This document shows, in pieces, positions 32,266 to 44,657 of a stretch of DNA of 64,000 nucleotides. This DNA is from Biscogniauxia marginata (lineage: Eukaryota > Ascomycota > Sordariomycetes > Xylariales > Xylariaceae). The notes below the pieces were generated by a model. That model was not told the DNA's origin. It did not search any database and saw only the letters and a list, made by a program, of their open reading frames with translations. The position numbers and the translations under genes are program-made. The stretch lies in NCBI GenBank assembly GCA_022695795.1, contig MU404067.1, forward strand, positions 62,001 to 126,000. The letters run 5' to 3'. Positions within the stretch are counted from its first letter, which is position 1; every line of letters begins with the position of its first letter.

Positions 32266-34816
32266 TCATTTATATTCCACGCCGAGGACAAATCCCGTAG
32301 TCAACAATCCCCCATCCCCTCCCATCTCCTCCCCGCCTCCTCTCTTTCTACCTCCCATCCACCTCATCCCCTCCCCATCTCTCCCCTCCCCATCTCTCCC
32401 CTCCCCCTCCCGATCCCGATCCCCCGTACCGTTCTTGACCGCGGACGACCCCTCGGCCACGAACCCCGCCGGGTCGCACGTCCTGCTGAGCTCGACCCCG
32501 TTGTCGCGGACCCACCTCCTGACGGCCTCCTTGTCGATCCTGACCCTCGGCACCAGTCTACTACTGCCCGCCTCTCTGTCCTCCCTGTCCCTGTCCCTGT
32601 CTCTGTCTTTGTCCTTGCCGGTGCTCCCCTGGGATGTCGCTATTCCTACTCCCACTCCTACTCCCCCTTTCCCGCCCCCGTCGCCGTCATCGCTTCTCTC
32701 ATCCCTGTTCATGTCCACATCCGGGGAAGGTACGGTAGTAGCAGTGGCAGTAGCAGTAGCAGCATTCATTGCTGCTGATGTAGTGGTAGTAGTAGCAGCG
32801 GCACCGGCGCCCCTCGCAAGACCCACGCCAGCCTCCTCCACGACGCCCATCTCGCGGAGTACAGCGAGGCAGTCCTCTTGCACGATCCAAGTGGCGCGGG
32901 AGCACTGTTCGACATCGACCAGGGTCTCGCAATCCCCATTCTCATTATTACTTATCTTCTCACCTTCGGCCTCGGCTCTACAATTATCATTCCCAGCACC
33001 ACCACCTCCCGGGATGATCTCTAGACCCAAAAGCCAGCGGGCGATCTCGCCGGCCCAGAAGCGCTTATACCCCTTCCTCCCTAGCTCGGAGATAGGCTTT
33101 TCAGGCCCGCCGAGGATGCCCTCGCGGCGCGAGATCTCATACGAGACGCCCATGAGCAGCGCGCCGAGTCCCTTGCGCTGCCACGGCGGGAACACAAGGA
33201 TGCACGCCAGGTTGTTGTTATCCCAGGACATCTTCTCCTTCGAGAAGAAGCCTACTATCTGGGGCCGGGCCGCGGGTGGCGACAGCGACGAAGGGGAGGA
33301 CGACGATAATGGTTGCGGTTGATATTGTTTTTGTTGGGGTGGTGACGATCCTTGTGTCGGTGATGATGGATCCAGGTTTAAGGTCTGGGCGTTGCTATCC
33401 GCGGTAGCAGGATTGCTTAAAATTGGCGAGGCCGAATGGGCATGGGTATGGTTCCGGAGTGAGAGCGGCGGCTGAGTAGCAGAAGACGCCGACGGCGTGT
33501 AGACGAGAAGGAAGTAGTTGAACCCAGTGACGTCGAAGAAGACTGACTTATTATCGAGGAAGAGCTTGGCGAACAGGGAGAGATTCTGGCAGAATAACTG
33601 TGCATACGAGGTTAGCATTAATGAAATTCAGGCCCAGGCCCCCGTAGCCAGAAGGACGACTTACAACATCTTTCTCCCCATCGACCTCCCAAACACTCCA
33701 CTCTCCTTCGTCACTCACGGTCTCCTCGCCCGTCTTCGCCGTCGCACCTAAACCACCGTCTGCCTTCCTCTTACCCCTCCCCTTCCCAGCTCCCGAGAAA
33801 CCCGTCTCCGTCCCCGTCCCCGCCCCCTCAACCCTCAACCCCCTCGTCCCCCTCCGGGAGCCCCGCGGGTGCGTATATATCTTGCGCCCGGGGACCTGGG
33901 CCTTGGTCTCGCAGCAGCGGACGTGCTCCCACCACAGCACGAGCTCCTTCGAGTACTTGAAGCAGCAAGGGCACACGTACAGCCGGTCCAGCATGGGCGG
34001 GTCCCGGTGTTTGCCTCCGCCGATCTTGGCGCCCGCCATACTGCTCGCGTTGCCCGACACGTCGCCCAGGACCTCCTTGCCGTAGTACGACGGGTACCAC
34101 GCGCGGAAGCAGATGTCCCCCAGCACGACCTTATCGATGTTGCGGTCCGAGCGCGGCGTCGGCGGTGGCTTGGGCGGCTTGTCTGAGGTGGGCCGCTTGG
34201 GGGTCGCTGCTGGTGCTGTCGAGCTTGAGGCTGCTGCTGTCTTGGGAGCTTGGCGGGAGTGTTTCGAAGGAGGGACGCGTGTTTTGAGTAGCGAGTCTGA
34301 TCGCTTTTCTGTCTGCGTTTGTTTGTGAGGTGCCGGTGCCGGTGTCGGCCTTGACATAAGTTGGGGAGGCGAGCGGTCATTCCGGAGCGCATACTTCGGT
34401 GATCGAAGTGCTTTCCCTGCTTTCCTCGGCGGAGAGGGTGTTCGAGTGTTCTCCTTCTGCCTTTTTGCCTCTTTATCCGGTGCCGCTGTCGCTACCGAGA
34501 TGGGCTCAGTGCCAGCAGAGTGTCTTGTAGTTCTCGTTTTCGTTTGCCGCGTGGGTGCGGGAGCAGCAGTGGACTTCGACGCGTCGTTTCTCGCCTCCCT
34601 CGCCTCGGCAGCGCTCAATGCCGCAACGGCAGGTTCATCTGTCGCTTTGGCGCGTCCGCGGCGGCTTCTCAGTTGGTGTTTCGGCTCAGATTCCGGATCG
34701 GCAACGGGCATAGGCAAGGGATTCTGTCGTGTAGCGCGGCGCGCGGGAGCGGGAGCAGGTACGTGCGATTCGGTGGCCGAGACATCGTGAGGCCTTTTGC
34801 GCTTTTGTGGAGCCAT
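32266..34816 (-). CDS. SAS2: MYST histone acetyltransferase, Sas2-like
   Basis: Two exons, 34816-33665 and 33597-32266, with a 67-bp GT-AG intron, give 827 residues. The N-terminal 220 residues are basic, Pro/Ala-rich and disordered. NIDKVVLGDICFRAWYPSYY (about 223-242) leads into a C2HC zinc finger (YVCPCCFKYS...H...C, about 279-300). The acetyltransferase core follows: LFCQNLSLFAKLFLDNKSVF just after the splice, VGFFSKEKMSWDNNNLACIL with the MYST Cys, the acetyl-CoA loop QRKGLG, then SYEISRREG with the catalytic Glu and GPEKPISELG. These blocks match the Sas2 branch (H4K16 acetylation in the SAS complex in yeast). Two low-complexity inserts interrupt the domain: about 70 residues after the zinc finger and about 85 (Ser/Pro/Gln-rich) before VGFFSKEK. 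A DR-dipeptide run lies near the C-terminus. Confidence 0.88.
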
Positions 34817-35774
34817 CGTGGCAAGAAGGCGTTGCCGTTAGGAGCTTGTTGGCAGCAAACAACCGCCGCAATGAAGTATGGTCGAAAAAGAAAAAAATAA
34901 AGAGGTTTGTGATCCCGTTTCGCGATGAGGTCAGTGATGATTACGTAACGGGAATTCAATCGCCTAGTCACGTGATATCCATAGGCGCAACCATCGAAGG
35001 CTACCTAGGTAGGTACATGTACCTGGTAGTTACGTAATACCTCTGATACTTACCTGACAACGTGGATTTAAACTAACTGCAACGGTGATTCCATTTCCGG
35101 TTTAACACAATCACAGCTAAATAAGTGATCCATCTAACTAGATCACACAAAAAGGGTGTATTTAGACCACCAGGGCACCGAAGAAAAAGAAAGAGAAATT
35201 ATAAGGCAAAAAGAAAAATTGGACAAATAGATGTACTTGAGACTTGACCTGTCAAATATGATACTTACAGAGTATCTTAAATAAGTATAAGTACCTATAA
35301 GTGTATAGGTGATCAAACTCTTGATGCCGTTATTATAGCCACGACTCTTATCCCATTGAGCTTCACACTTGACCTAGAAAATGGAGAGAGCAGTAAGAAC
35401 AGCGGAAGCAGCAGCAATACTAGGATGGATTGTATAAGAAGGATGTCCCTAGCCAGCATGATATCAAATGCCGGGTCTGCCTAATCACCATAGCTTGCTA
35501 GTACCCGTGGTTAACGCAAGCAAGGAGAAAAAGACACAAGACGAAAACCAAAACAAAAGGGACTGCCATATCTAATACAAGGGTTCCGGCGATGTGTATG
35601 CTGGCCGGCGCGATAACGTTTGTATTACCCGCGCTCCTATCAGCCTACACAGCTTCCCCGATGGACTTTCCCATCCTGCGCCTAGCGTTCAGAGAATCAT
35701 TAAGACCAGGAAGTAGGGGAGAAGACAACGCCACGACGAAACCTCCCATTCCAGAATACATAGGTTTCCATACT
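34817..35774. other. Intergenic between the Sas2-like and Rpn3 genes
   Basis: It holds the promoter of the Sas2-like gene and the 3' end of Rpn3. A perfect TCACGTGA palindrome lies at about 34,968 and a TACCTAGGTAGGTACATGTACC tract begins near 35,003. A 69-codon plus-strand frame at 35592-35801 overlaps the 3' end of Rpn3 and is not accepted as a gene. Confidence 0.5.
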
Positions 35775-37676
35775 TTACATGCCCTCAAAGTCCCCGCCTA
35801 GGTCATCCTCGTCTAGGTCTCCTTCTTGTATCTCCTTAGCCATCTCACGCTCACGCTCGCGTGCCTCCTGTGCATTCTTGAGCTCAAGGCGGTGCTGGTT
35901 CATTGGGAAGCGCATTGCCTGCAGGGGAAAGTTCGGTTAGCCAAACAGTATAACGATAGGTTGAAAAGCTCGAGCGAGCGAGTGAACTAGAGTAAAATAC
36001 CTTAACGCTTTCGTCGTGCAATGCAAGACAGGCTCTGATACGGTCGTGGAAGGCCTCACCAGGCTCCCTGGTCGCGTATACATCCCCGACCTCCTTGCTC
36101 TTCATGAAGCCTCGCTCTCGGTCTAACGTCGCCTCGATGACACCATCACGGATAGCCTTGGCCACAATGTATTCGGCGCTCTCCTCACTTCCGAGATGCA
36201 GACGGATACAAATGTCGCGCAGTGAAATCCGGCTATAGCTCAAGCTCATCATGCGAATACCCGTCTTGATGACGTTTTGGCGAAGACGTAGGATGAGAGA
36301 GTATGTGCCATCGCGACGGAACGTGTCGGCATGCTCCGCGATCGTCGTCTCGAAGTCCTCCAGGTTTCCCACGCGTACAGCCTGGACGAGCAGGAAATAG
36401 GGGTGGAGGGCTTGTTCCATGTTAGTGACTCGGAAGGTAGCACGCTCAGGAATGTCGCCCATCAGCAGCTCAACTACAAGGAGTAGTTTCGTCGCATTTT
36501 GTGCGAACCCCAGGGCACAGGTGCTCGCCGGTGCTTTCCGCGTAGCAGCTGTCAGATGCTCATGGGCCTCCGTGTATCGCAGCTGGATCGCTCGAATGCG
36601 ACCGAGGTAATACAGAAAACGGGCAACTTGGTTGTTGGCGGCATTCTCGGGAAACTGGGTGTGAGAAACGAGGAGATCGGCCTGCGAGATGTGTGAAGTC
36701 AAGAGGTAATTCCGAAGTAGGAGGACGATAACCGACGCCTGCGTGTCGATATCCTTGCGCAGGACGGCGGTTCGAAGTGCCGTCAGCAGAACCGGCCGAA
36801 GGCTGACGATGGGTGACTGCGGAGATGGGGGCAAGGGAGCGAGCTGTTCGCAGAATAAAGACTGGTAGAAGTAGGCCCTAGCGGAGAGCGGATCCAAAGT
36901 TCTTCGATTTAGTGAGTGGATTCGATCAGAAAGGTACTTTGAAAACTTGGCGCCCCGTTGGAACTGCTTCGTATCAAACAGATATACTTGAATCAGGATG
37001 CTCAGGAAAATGTCGATCTCGGGGATGACGTCCTTGTTCTCCTTCTTGCCGCCGTTCTTCACCTGGGCCTTCGGCTCGCTGTCGACTTCCATCTCCGTAC
37101 TAGACGGGCGCCCAAGAGGCACATCCTCCTTTCCGATGGCAGCTAGAAGCTGCTTGGCAACACTGGCCGAGGGACTTGTCGGAGGAAAGGTCTCGGCGAT
37201 GGCCTGCGCCAGGATGTCGGGGGTAAGGCGTTTGCGAAGGGAGGAGATGGACCGTAGAGCTCGTAGAGAGAATCTGGCATCGAACAGAGCTATGGCACGG
37301 TCGAGCAGGGCGAAATTGCTCTTGATATCTGTGACGAGGCTGTTAGCCGATTTGATGCTTCAAATAGGGCTTAAAATGATCTCGAAATACCTGTGATGGC
37401 CTGGGTGACAGGATCGACCTTGACCTCCAGATCTTCGGCCTTATCCGACTCATCCATGGCAACGTCTCCATCAGCATCGGCGGGCGGCGGTTGAGAGGAT
37501 TGTTTTGTGGTCTTGGAAGGCGGTACAACGACGGTCATATCCTCGCCCTCCTTGGCGCCCTTCTTGCCCTTGCCCTTCAGTGAAGATTTCTCGTCGGTCA
37601 TGTCGACATCTTGGTTGTTCCTAATACCATTCTCGACAGGCTCGTTGCCGTTTGAATGAGGTGTTTTGCCTGGCAT
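35775..37676 (-). CDS. RPN3: 26S proteasome lid subunit Rpn3
   Basis: Exons 37676-37391, 37328-36001 and 35918-35775 with introns of 62 and 82 bp give 585 residues. The first 90 residues are acidic and Lys-rich. From DIKSNFALLDRAIALFDARFSLRALRSI onward the helical repeat body typical of Rpn3/PSMD3 begins. The PCI part includes SRISLRDICIRLHLGSEESAEYIVAKAIRDG (about 460-490), and the protein ends in the conserved FPMNQHRLELKNAQEARERERE helix and an acidic tail DLDEDDLGGDFEGM. Rpn3 is a structural subunit of the regulatory-particle lid, acting in nucleus and cytoplasm. Start chosen at MPGKTP, the first in-frame ATG. It looks intact. Confidence 0.95.
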
Positions 37677-39952
37677 ATCGGCTTGGATACCAGGGATTAC
37701 TCGAGTATGACTGTGTTGACAGATTGGTGGCTGGTGCCCGGCTGACTGGCGTCCTGTGATGTGGTGATGGGCCGAGTGGAGGATGGAATGATGATGGTGA
37801 TGATGATGAGGCTAACTTCGCGAAGCGCGCTGCTCCGGACCCTGCAGCAGCGGATTTGTAGTCGCCTTGGGAGTGGGCTAAAAAAAAAGGACCAAGCAAG
37901 ACCGGACTTCTAAAATAGAACAAGCAGGCAGTCGACGAGGTACGTGTTGTCTCCGTGCACGTATTGGGCAGAAGAAACAAAGAAAGAAGTCGCCGTCGGT
38001 ATCTTGATGGGGCGTTGGTTGTTGTGATTATTGAGATGGAAGGTGGAAAATGGAAGAGAGGGAAAAGGTTGATGGATGGACGTCGTTTGTCATTTGCCCA
38101 AATGCCCGAACGAAGGTCACAGGCCAAAGGTGATGCAAGCAATGGAAGCTTTGGAAGGTAAAAGACCCGCAGGCCTGCGCTGTAGAGACAGCTGGTTGCT
38201 GTGCTGCAGCGCTACTTTAGGTACAAGACATCGCAATAGACGGCCCCTGGCAAAGCCCTGAGATGCGCCCCCGAAAAGAACCTTCCTAGGCGCGCCAAGA
38301 AGAAGTACACAGCTTCAGAGCCGCGGGTACACGCACACTAGCCCATATTTGTGCTGCGTGCTGAGGTACCGGCCCATGTACCTCTGGCTCCAACTTCGAT
38401 GCCGGCACACGCTTAACGAATGGGGCACAGTGACGTTTGCGAGTCGGTGCCTGCCAGCCTGCCTACCACCTCCCTAGTCGTAATAGCTGATGTCCGGGCT
38501 CGAGATTGACCCTCTATTTGCATCAATACTTGGTATCATAAATATATGCATTCAGTGATGATACCTACATAGTAATCTTACGAAGTCGAAATAAAAAACG
38601 CCCACCCGCTATCATACGTAGCAGCATAAATGTAACGAGTTTATACCAAGTACATACTTAGGTAGTCATTAACAACATTAAAATACACCTAGGGTCTCTT
38701 TATTTGTCTACCTACCTCGAGGTTGAGTAAAAGCAGGACGGTTGTAAATAAAATATTTCTTTCATATACCTAAGCACACGGGTTTCCGCAATTTAGCGGG
38801 GAGTCAGTCTTACAAGCAAAAAAATTACATAGAAATAAGTATCGTCATCTTCTCTAGGAGTGCTAGACCATACGTGCGAGTCCACATGTCTTGTGCTGGA
38901 GACGTCAGAGCTCACGTTCACACCCACACCCACACCCATACCCAATGAATGTCTGATACATACCTATCTTACATCCATCTCCGATATACATCCCAGAGCC
39001 ATGGTCGCTTATTTATTTATTAACGGAATCGGAAAGAGGATAAACAGCACGATGAATGAGGGGTAAGGAGGCTCCTCGGTGTATCCGATGTTATTGATAT
39101 CGGTTGATCAGCGGTACTCAATCGTACTTATCGCAATGAATGTATGGAATACCTACTATGTCTAATATCCATCTTGGCAAGGGGGCCTATTAATTCCCAC
39201 GAACATGCCTTATATTAGGTGCCTTAGGTTATCTATATAACGAGTGAAGGAGAAGTCGGCCCAAACAGTTTATACTACCCAAGACCTCCTACCTCTCAAC
39301 TTGGTAGAGATGAATCTAGCCCATGTTGCTCATCCTACAGGTGCTACATGCCTGATAGTTAATATGTAATCAATGTCTTGTTGAGTTTTTGTGTCAGTCA
39401 TAGATAGACCTATGCGTGATTCATTCACCAATCACAGCCAACATCCCAAGTATCATTCTAGCTATCTTGAGTATAGAACCAAAGGTCGTCCGTACGTCAT
39501 AGGTAGCAGGTGGCATTTTCATGTGCAGAATCATTATGATTAGCAGGATGACTAACTACCTTAGGCCAACTGTATGATTGGCTGCCATTTGCATGTGGTA
39601 TCTCGAAAGCAAGCCCTTGACACGAACCTCCCTAACGCCTAGCCAGACTGGGTTTATTCATAATTCGCCTATGGATTCGTCGTCCATAGCGCAGAAGTCA
39701 TACCGAGGCCTTCAAATGCCTACCCGTCCGTTGGAGAATATGTAGTCTCGAAGTGTCAGTGCATGACGGCCTCGCTCACTGATTGCCAGCCAACGCCTCG
39801 TCCCGACCAAGTCCCTTGCGCTGACTACCTGTGCTCGCACCTCCAGCCCTAGATCTTGCTACAGGCTCGGTGACAGACACGGCGGGAGCAGCCTTACCAC
39901 CCGATGACCTTCGATGCTTGGATCGGCCTTTGTTGGCAGGACCTGACATGTC
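37677..39952. other. Long intergenic region, no gene recognised
   Basis: 2.3 kb. The right flank is the 3' end of the TAF12 gene, the left flank the Rpn3 promoter. Frames present (for example 37621-38142 minus) lack any family resemblance and overlap the Rpn3 5' region. A (CCCACA)n-like stretch lies near 38,920-38,945. Confidence 0.6.
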
Positions 39953-42012
39953 CTACTTGTCGTCCTTGCCAGATGTGACCTTGGCCGCCTGGATTGCGCT
40001 CATCTTGGCAATCCAGTTCGGCGATGGCTGCACCTTCCGGACGGTTCGCAGCTCGTCAGAGGTGTATCCTGGGATGCGGATGTTGTAGACGCGCTCGAGA
40101 ACTAGTTGGATGTCGCGAATTTCCAGCACCTTGCTGCCGCGTTCCTTGGCTAGCCGGCAGGCACTGTGCAGGATGCTGTCGACGAAGTTGTCGGCCACGT
40201 TGAGGACGGACTAGTAGTCGAGGTTAGCAGGGAAGCCATGGATTCTAGAGTTGTGGTACTGACCTCTTCAACATCGGGCGTAAGGTAGTTGCCGTCAACG
40301 CCAGGGGTACCACCGCCGCAAACCTGGCGGACAAGTTCGTCGAGCTTTTTCTTGGACAAGACATGATCGCCTTCCGCATCAAACTGCGGGGCATTCATCT
40401 TCGTTATCACGGGCTGGTTGTTGACACCTGCACCGTTTCCTCCTCCAAAAGTAGGGCGACCTGCCGTGTTACCACCTCCTAGAGTGACAGCAGTAGGGAC
40501 AGCGGTGGCCTTTTCGGGCAGGGTCTTCGGTATTGGCATGCGAGAAGTAAGAGCGGAGGTACTTGGCTGCGGGTGCGCGTGGGAATGGCCTGGCTGTTGT
40601 GATGCGTTGTTCATCAGACTATTCGATCCGGGAGTTGTTGTGATACCACTAGTAGCCGTGTTTGGCTGGCCGGTGACGTTAGCAGATGAATTTGCGCGGT
40701 TCACAGCCATCGAGTGAGTCAGTGGGCGAACTGATCCGGGGGGCTGTTGCGTGCTGGACTGAGGAGTCTGGACTCGAGCAGACGCCTGCGTTGGTGTTCC
40801 CGCCGAAGGTATGTTTGCAGTCGAGGCAGCAGCAAGTGTTGTGTTAACGGGAGGTGGGTGCTGCAAATGATTTCCAGGCTCGACTTTGACCTGCGGCTGC
40901 GGCTGCGGCTGCGGAGCAGGTGCGGGATGGGACGGTTGCTGGGGCGCACTTGTTGCCACGGGCGTCGCCGGCGTTGCTGGTGTCTGAGGAAGTTGTGGTT
41001 GCCCGGCAGAACCAGCTCGGTTTGCGGCAGCAAGCTGCTGATTTTTCGCTGCATCCATCGCCGCATTCACCGATGCCGTCATGGCCTGCATGGGGTGGCT
41101 CGATGCCGTGGCGCCCGTATTCTGGGTCTGCATGGTCTGCGGACGGACTTGCTGTTGCCCGTTGCCCTGTCCCTGTGCGCCAGCATTCTGACTGGCTTGC
41201 TGGGCAGCTTGCTGGGCAGCTTGCATCAGACCTCTGACATAGCGCGCAAATTTCTCTCCCTCGGTGTACAGCTTCGTGTCTGGGAGCTTCTGCTCTTGGA
41301 ATTTCCTCATCTCCTCGGCCGTCGGAGGGTTTTTCTCCATTCGTTCTTTCATCATAGCGTCCAGTCTCCCGAGCCGACCCTTAATCGTCTCCATTTGCAC
41401 GAGCGCCTTCACATATCTCTGCTTCATATCATTGTGCCACTTCGCTGTTTGCTCTTGGGGGGTTTGAGGCGGCGGGCTTAGGAGGCTCCACGGCAACTTA
41501 TTGATATGTTCCATGATGTGCTTCGGTACTGCTGTCTGGCCGCCGGGAGCCCCGGGATTGTTCGTAGCTGAGGGCCCGGCATTGCCCGCGTTGTTCCCGG
41601 CTGCTGGAACCTGTGGTCTGTTCGTTGGCATCGGGGGCTTCGGACCTGCTGTGCCTGTAGCTGTAGTTGGAGTCGTAGCCGCTATAGCAGGCTGAGGCTG
41701 CCTATCTTGCGCCGGTTGAGTCTGTCCGCTAGGTTGGCCAGGCTGGGTTTGGGCATTTGCTTGATTCCGAGCATGAAGGGTCTTAACCTTGTTCAGGACC
41801 ATTCTTGAGAATTCTATCAGCTTCTGCTTAGCACTCTGGTGCTCTGGCGTCTCGGGGCCATTCGATTCCATCTTTGCCCAGAGCTGGCGGAGGCCGTCCT
41901 CGTATCTTTGCTTCTCTTCGGGGGTGAGGTAGGTGATGTTTCGCATTTGTTCAGGTCGAAGTACCCGAAGCTGCGCCGCAGCGGCAGCCTGGTTCTGGGG
42001 AGGTTGATTCAT
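39953..42012 (-). CDS. TAF12: TFIID/SAGA subunit Taf12
   Basis: Exons 42012-40264 and 40210-39953 around a 53-bp intron give 668 residues. The C-terminal exon is almost the whole histone fold, [26 protein letters not shown] then [19 protein letters not shown], the highly conserved Taf12 fold that pairs with Taf4 in TFIID and Ada1 in SAGA. It is preceded by [14 protein letters not shown], the usual start of the fold. The N-terminal 550 residues are Gln/Pro/Ala/Thr-rich and probably disordered, with a helical Glu/Lys-rich block at about 20-75. It acts in nuclear transcription. The junction falls between VEE and SVL in the fold, consistent with family alignment. Confidence 0.95.
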
Positions 42013-43739
42013 TTTGTAACTCTATCGTGACTGGGTTGGTGGTTGACGGGGATGGATTGACTATGTATGAAGTAAAACGGGTGCAAGACGCGGATGTTTG
42101 CGCGTCGGCAGGCTAAAGAGGAAGAACAAATTGCGAGGGATACAGAATAATAAATGAGAATGAGAAAGGCACATGTGGTGAATCAGATGTAGTAGCAAAT
42201 AGAAATTGACGACAGAGTTAAGCCCAGCCCCGAAGTTATTCAGGTAGACTTCCAAGTCGACCAGAACATAGGTGCCTTCAAAGGTACGTAGTAGGTATAT
42301 TCAGAGCTCGAGGCTGGACCGGAGGTCAGAGAGGTCCACTTCCATACCTGATAAGATCGTGGCTTGCTATCGGCCGTTATCTTTTCCGATCAAATGTGGC
42401 TGTGCGCTCAAAGCACGCCCAGTGTACGGACTACTCACTCAGTATTACCTAAGCCATCCACTCATCCTCTCTATCAAACCTTCTCTTTTCTTTTTTAACA
42501 TTTCAACTTGAATGGTAAGATCATAATAATGCGATCGCTATCTCCATAAGACTAACTGCTATTTTTCTTTGTAACCTCTTAGGTGGCTCCATTAACAGTT
42601 ATACTATTACGGGAGGACCTGTTTTGAAATATCCTTATAATGTTGTTAAGTGTACTAAGGGTCTGGTAATAGTTCTCAAAGTACATATATTCAAACCCTG
42701 TAAACTACATATCTAGAGCCGTTTAGCTAGTGTAAGAGGAATTTAATAGATTTATGACCATTGACGTAAGAGATGTCTTAAGTATCAAGTATGTAAGTCG
42801 GCACTGAATTAAAATCAGTCCAGTTCATACTTTTCTATTGAATCATTTACCTTGTCTTGACTACCTAAGATGTAAGTACCAGACCAAGGCTGCCTTACTA
42901 TGATAGAACTACATAATTACGAAGAGGCAACCAGCCTACGACGATGCTAATAAGCGTCGATAGAAGTCATACAATCCACTGTCAATATGTACCAATGTGT
43001 ATATGTGTGTATATATGTATTCTAATTATCCCAACGCTGTGACGATGTTCGGAAAAAAAAAATAAACCGACTACATCGTCGCCGATGCAAAAAAGTCATA
43101 AGAGTCATGTCATTGAAAACCCTAACTTATTAAGCCCCAACGGTCGCCCAGAGAAAACCCCGTTCTATAGGTGAGGAAGTTCGTGACGTAGGAAAAGCGC
43201 AGCCGCTTGTGCGTTGGCTAGGAGCCGCTTTCTATGCAAAGTTCATCATCATCGTCATCGTCGTCGTCGTTGTCGTCAGATCGTGTCCCCTGGCTGCCAA
43301 GCCCAAGTCTAAAAGGTATCTCGACAAAATATGAAAGAAGAAAAAGAAAAGAAAAAGGCGGGAAACCAATCCACATACAAGAGTTCTCCTGCTTGCATCC
43401 GTTTTGACAAATTGGGTGCACTTCCGAGCCCCTGGCCACGTAGCCATTATCCTCTATGCAATTCATTCCGTATACACTAAGTAATGATTCATGTTGTTTT
43501 CCCGTATGCTTGAAAATCTTCATGTAATGATCTAACTTAGATGAAAATGATCAATGGATGATGCTTCCGCCGCTATGCCGAATCCCATAATATGCGTAGT
43601 CGTTAAATATGGCCAGCCTTGGTGGTGTCCATGTGCACTGAATCCGTCACGCTGCAAGGCTTATGTTATTTTGTATGCTGATACTAGCCGGTGTCAGAAA
43701 ATTGTACTGGTTGACAGGGCAGCAGATCGGAATCCATGC
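42013..43739. other. Intergenic, no gene recognised
   Basis: It contains the promoter of TAF12 and the 3' end of the next minus-strand gene. A CAT/CGT trinucleotide tract lies at about 43,236-43,275. Other frames are short and unsupported. Confidence 0.6.
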
Positions 43740-44657
43740 TCACTCGGAGTCGACATCCATCAAGGTCCAGTAAGGCAGCTCTTTTGCAAAAACTTCGGCG
43801 TCGTCCAGAATAATCTCATTTTCGCTGAGTGGTTCCCTAAGCTCTTCAATTGGCTCGGGAAGCGGGCCGTTGAGCTGGATGCTGGTACGATCCCCGACCT
43901 TCCGGCGCATTCGACGGAAATTGGGCCCGGGCTCGTTGCCGTCATAGTATGGCAGGACATCTTCCTTGTCGGAATCGCTGTCTCGTTCACTGACGGTTCG
44001 TTTGCTAATGCTCCCGGACTTCATCCTTCTAAGGCGACGCTCTTGGCGATTGTGCAGTCTTTGCCTCTCAAATTCTTCATCGGGATCAATGTCACCATCT
44101 GTATCTTCGAAGGGGTTCAAATTCTGGACGCCTGTCATGACCTCGGGATCCATGTCCGGTGGGGGCCGTGATCTTGACTGACTTCTGTCCGAATCGGGAT
44201 ATTCAACGTCATATGGTCGAAGAACAGGCACGTTTTCATCATCGCTCCCAAGCGAACAATCGCTTAAACTCTCAATCGCAAAATCCGCCTCGTCTATATG
44301 GATTGCGGCGGCAAGGATATGTTGTTGCAACCCTGGTACAATGTCTGGGACGGGTGATTGTGGGGGACTGATAGAAGACCCCGAGTCTTCTTCGTCGGAC
44401 GAATGAGACAACTGTGGCGAGATCTCTTCGGGACGCGGAGTCGGATTGTAGCTAAATTGCGTGCCGCCGAGTGGTCGGATGTTCGATTGCTGGGGTTTCT
44501 TGTTACGTGCTTTGGCCGGTGGTGGCGGTCGACCATTCGAAGCCAGGGTGCGATTCAAGACAGGCGATGCGGTGATGGGAGTATCTGGCGGTGAAGTAGG
44601 CCCTATCGTGCCAGGCATTGCATGGGAAATGTTCAGAGTGGGTGTATGTGGCCGCAT
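43740..44657 (-). CDS. Conserved ascomycete protein of unknown function
   Basis: One exon, 305 residues. Pro/Ser-rich N-terminus, acidic middle (SSDEEDSGSS, SLGSDDENVP, DTDGDIDPDEEFERQ), a basic motif ERRLRRMKSGSISKRTVSE at about 205-225, then FRRMRRKVGDRTSIQLNG and a C-terminal block of acidic and aromatic residues (LDDAEVFAKELPYWTLMDVDSE). From memory, this RRLRRMKSGSISKRTVSE and RRMRRKVG pairing recurs in uncharacterised ascomycete proteins. The SGSIS block looks like a phosphorylation site next to basic residues. No membrane segment or signal peptide; probably nuclear, by composition. The start could instead be the Met at residue 14. Confidence 0.8.
   Translation of the reverse strand: MRPHTPTLNISHAMPGTIGPTSPPDTPITASPVLNRTLASNGRPPPPAKARNKKPQQSNIRPLGGTQFSYNPTPRPEEISPQLSHSSDEEDSGSSISPPQSPVPDIVPGLQQHILAAAIHIDEADFAIESLSDCSLGSDDENVPVLRPYDVEYPDSDRSQSRSRPPPDMDPEVMTGVQNLNPFEDTDGDIDPDEEFERQRLHNRQERRLRRMKSGSISKRTVSERDSDSDKEDVLPYYDGNEPGPNFRRMRRKVGDRTSIQLNGPLPEPIEELREPLSENEIILDDAEVFAKELPYWTLMDVDSE

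Noticed and set aside
35592..35801. 69-codon plus frame with a signal-peptide-like start
   Set aside because: It overlaps the 3' end of the Rpn3 gene in antisense, with no homology and no further support.
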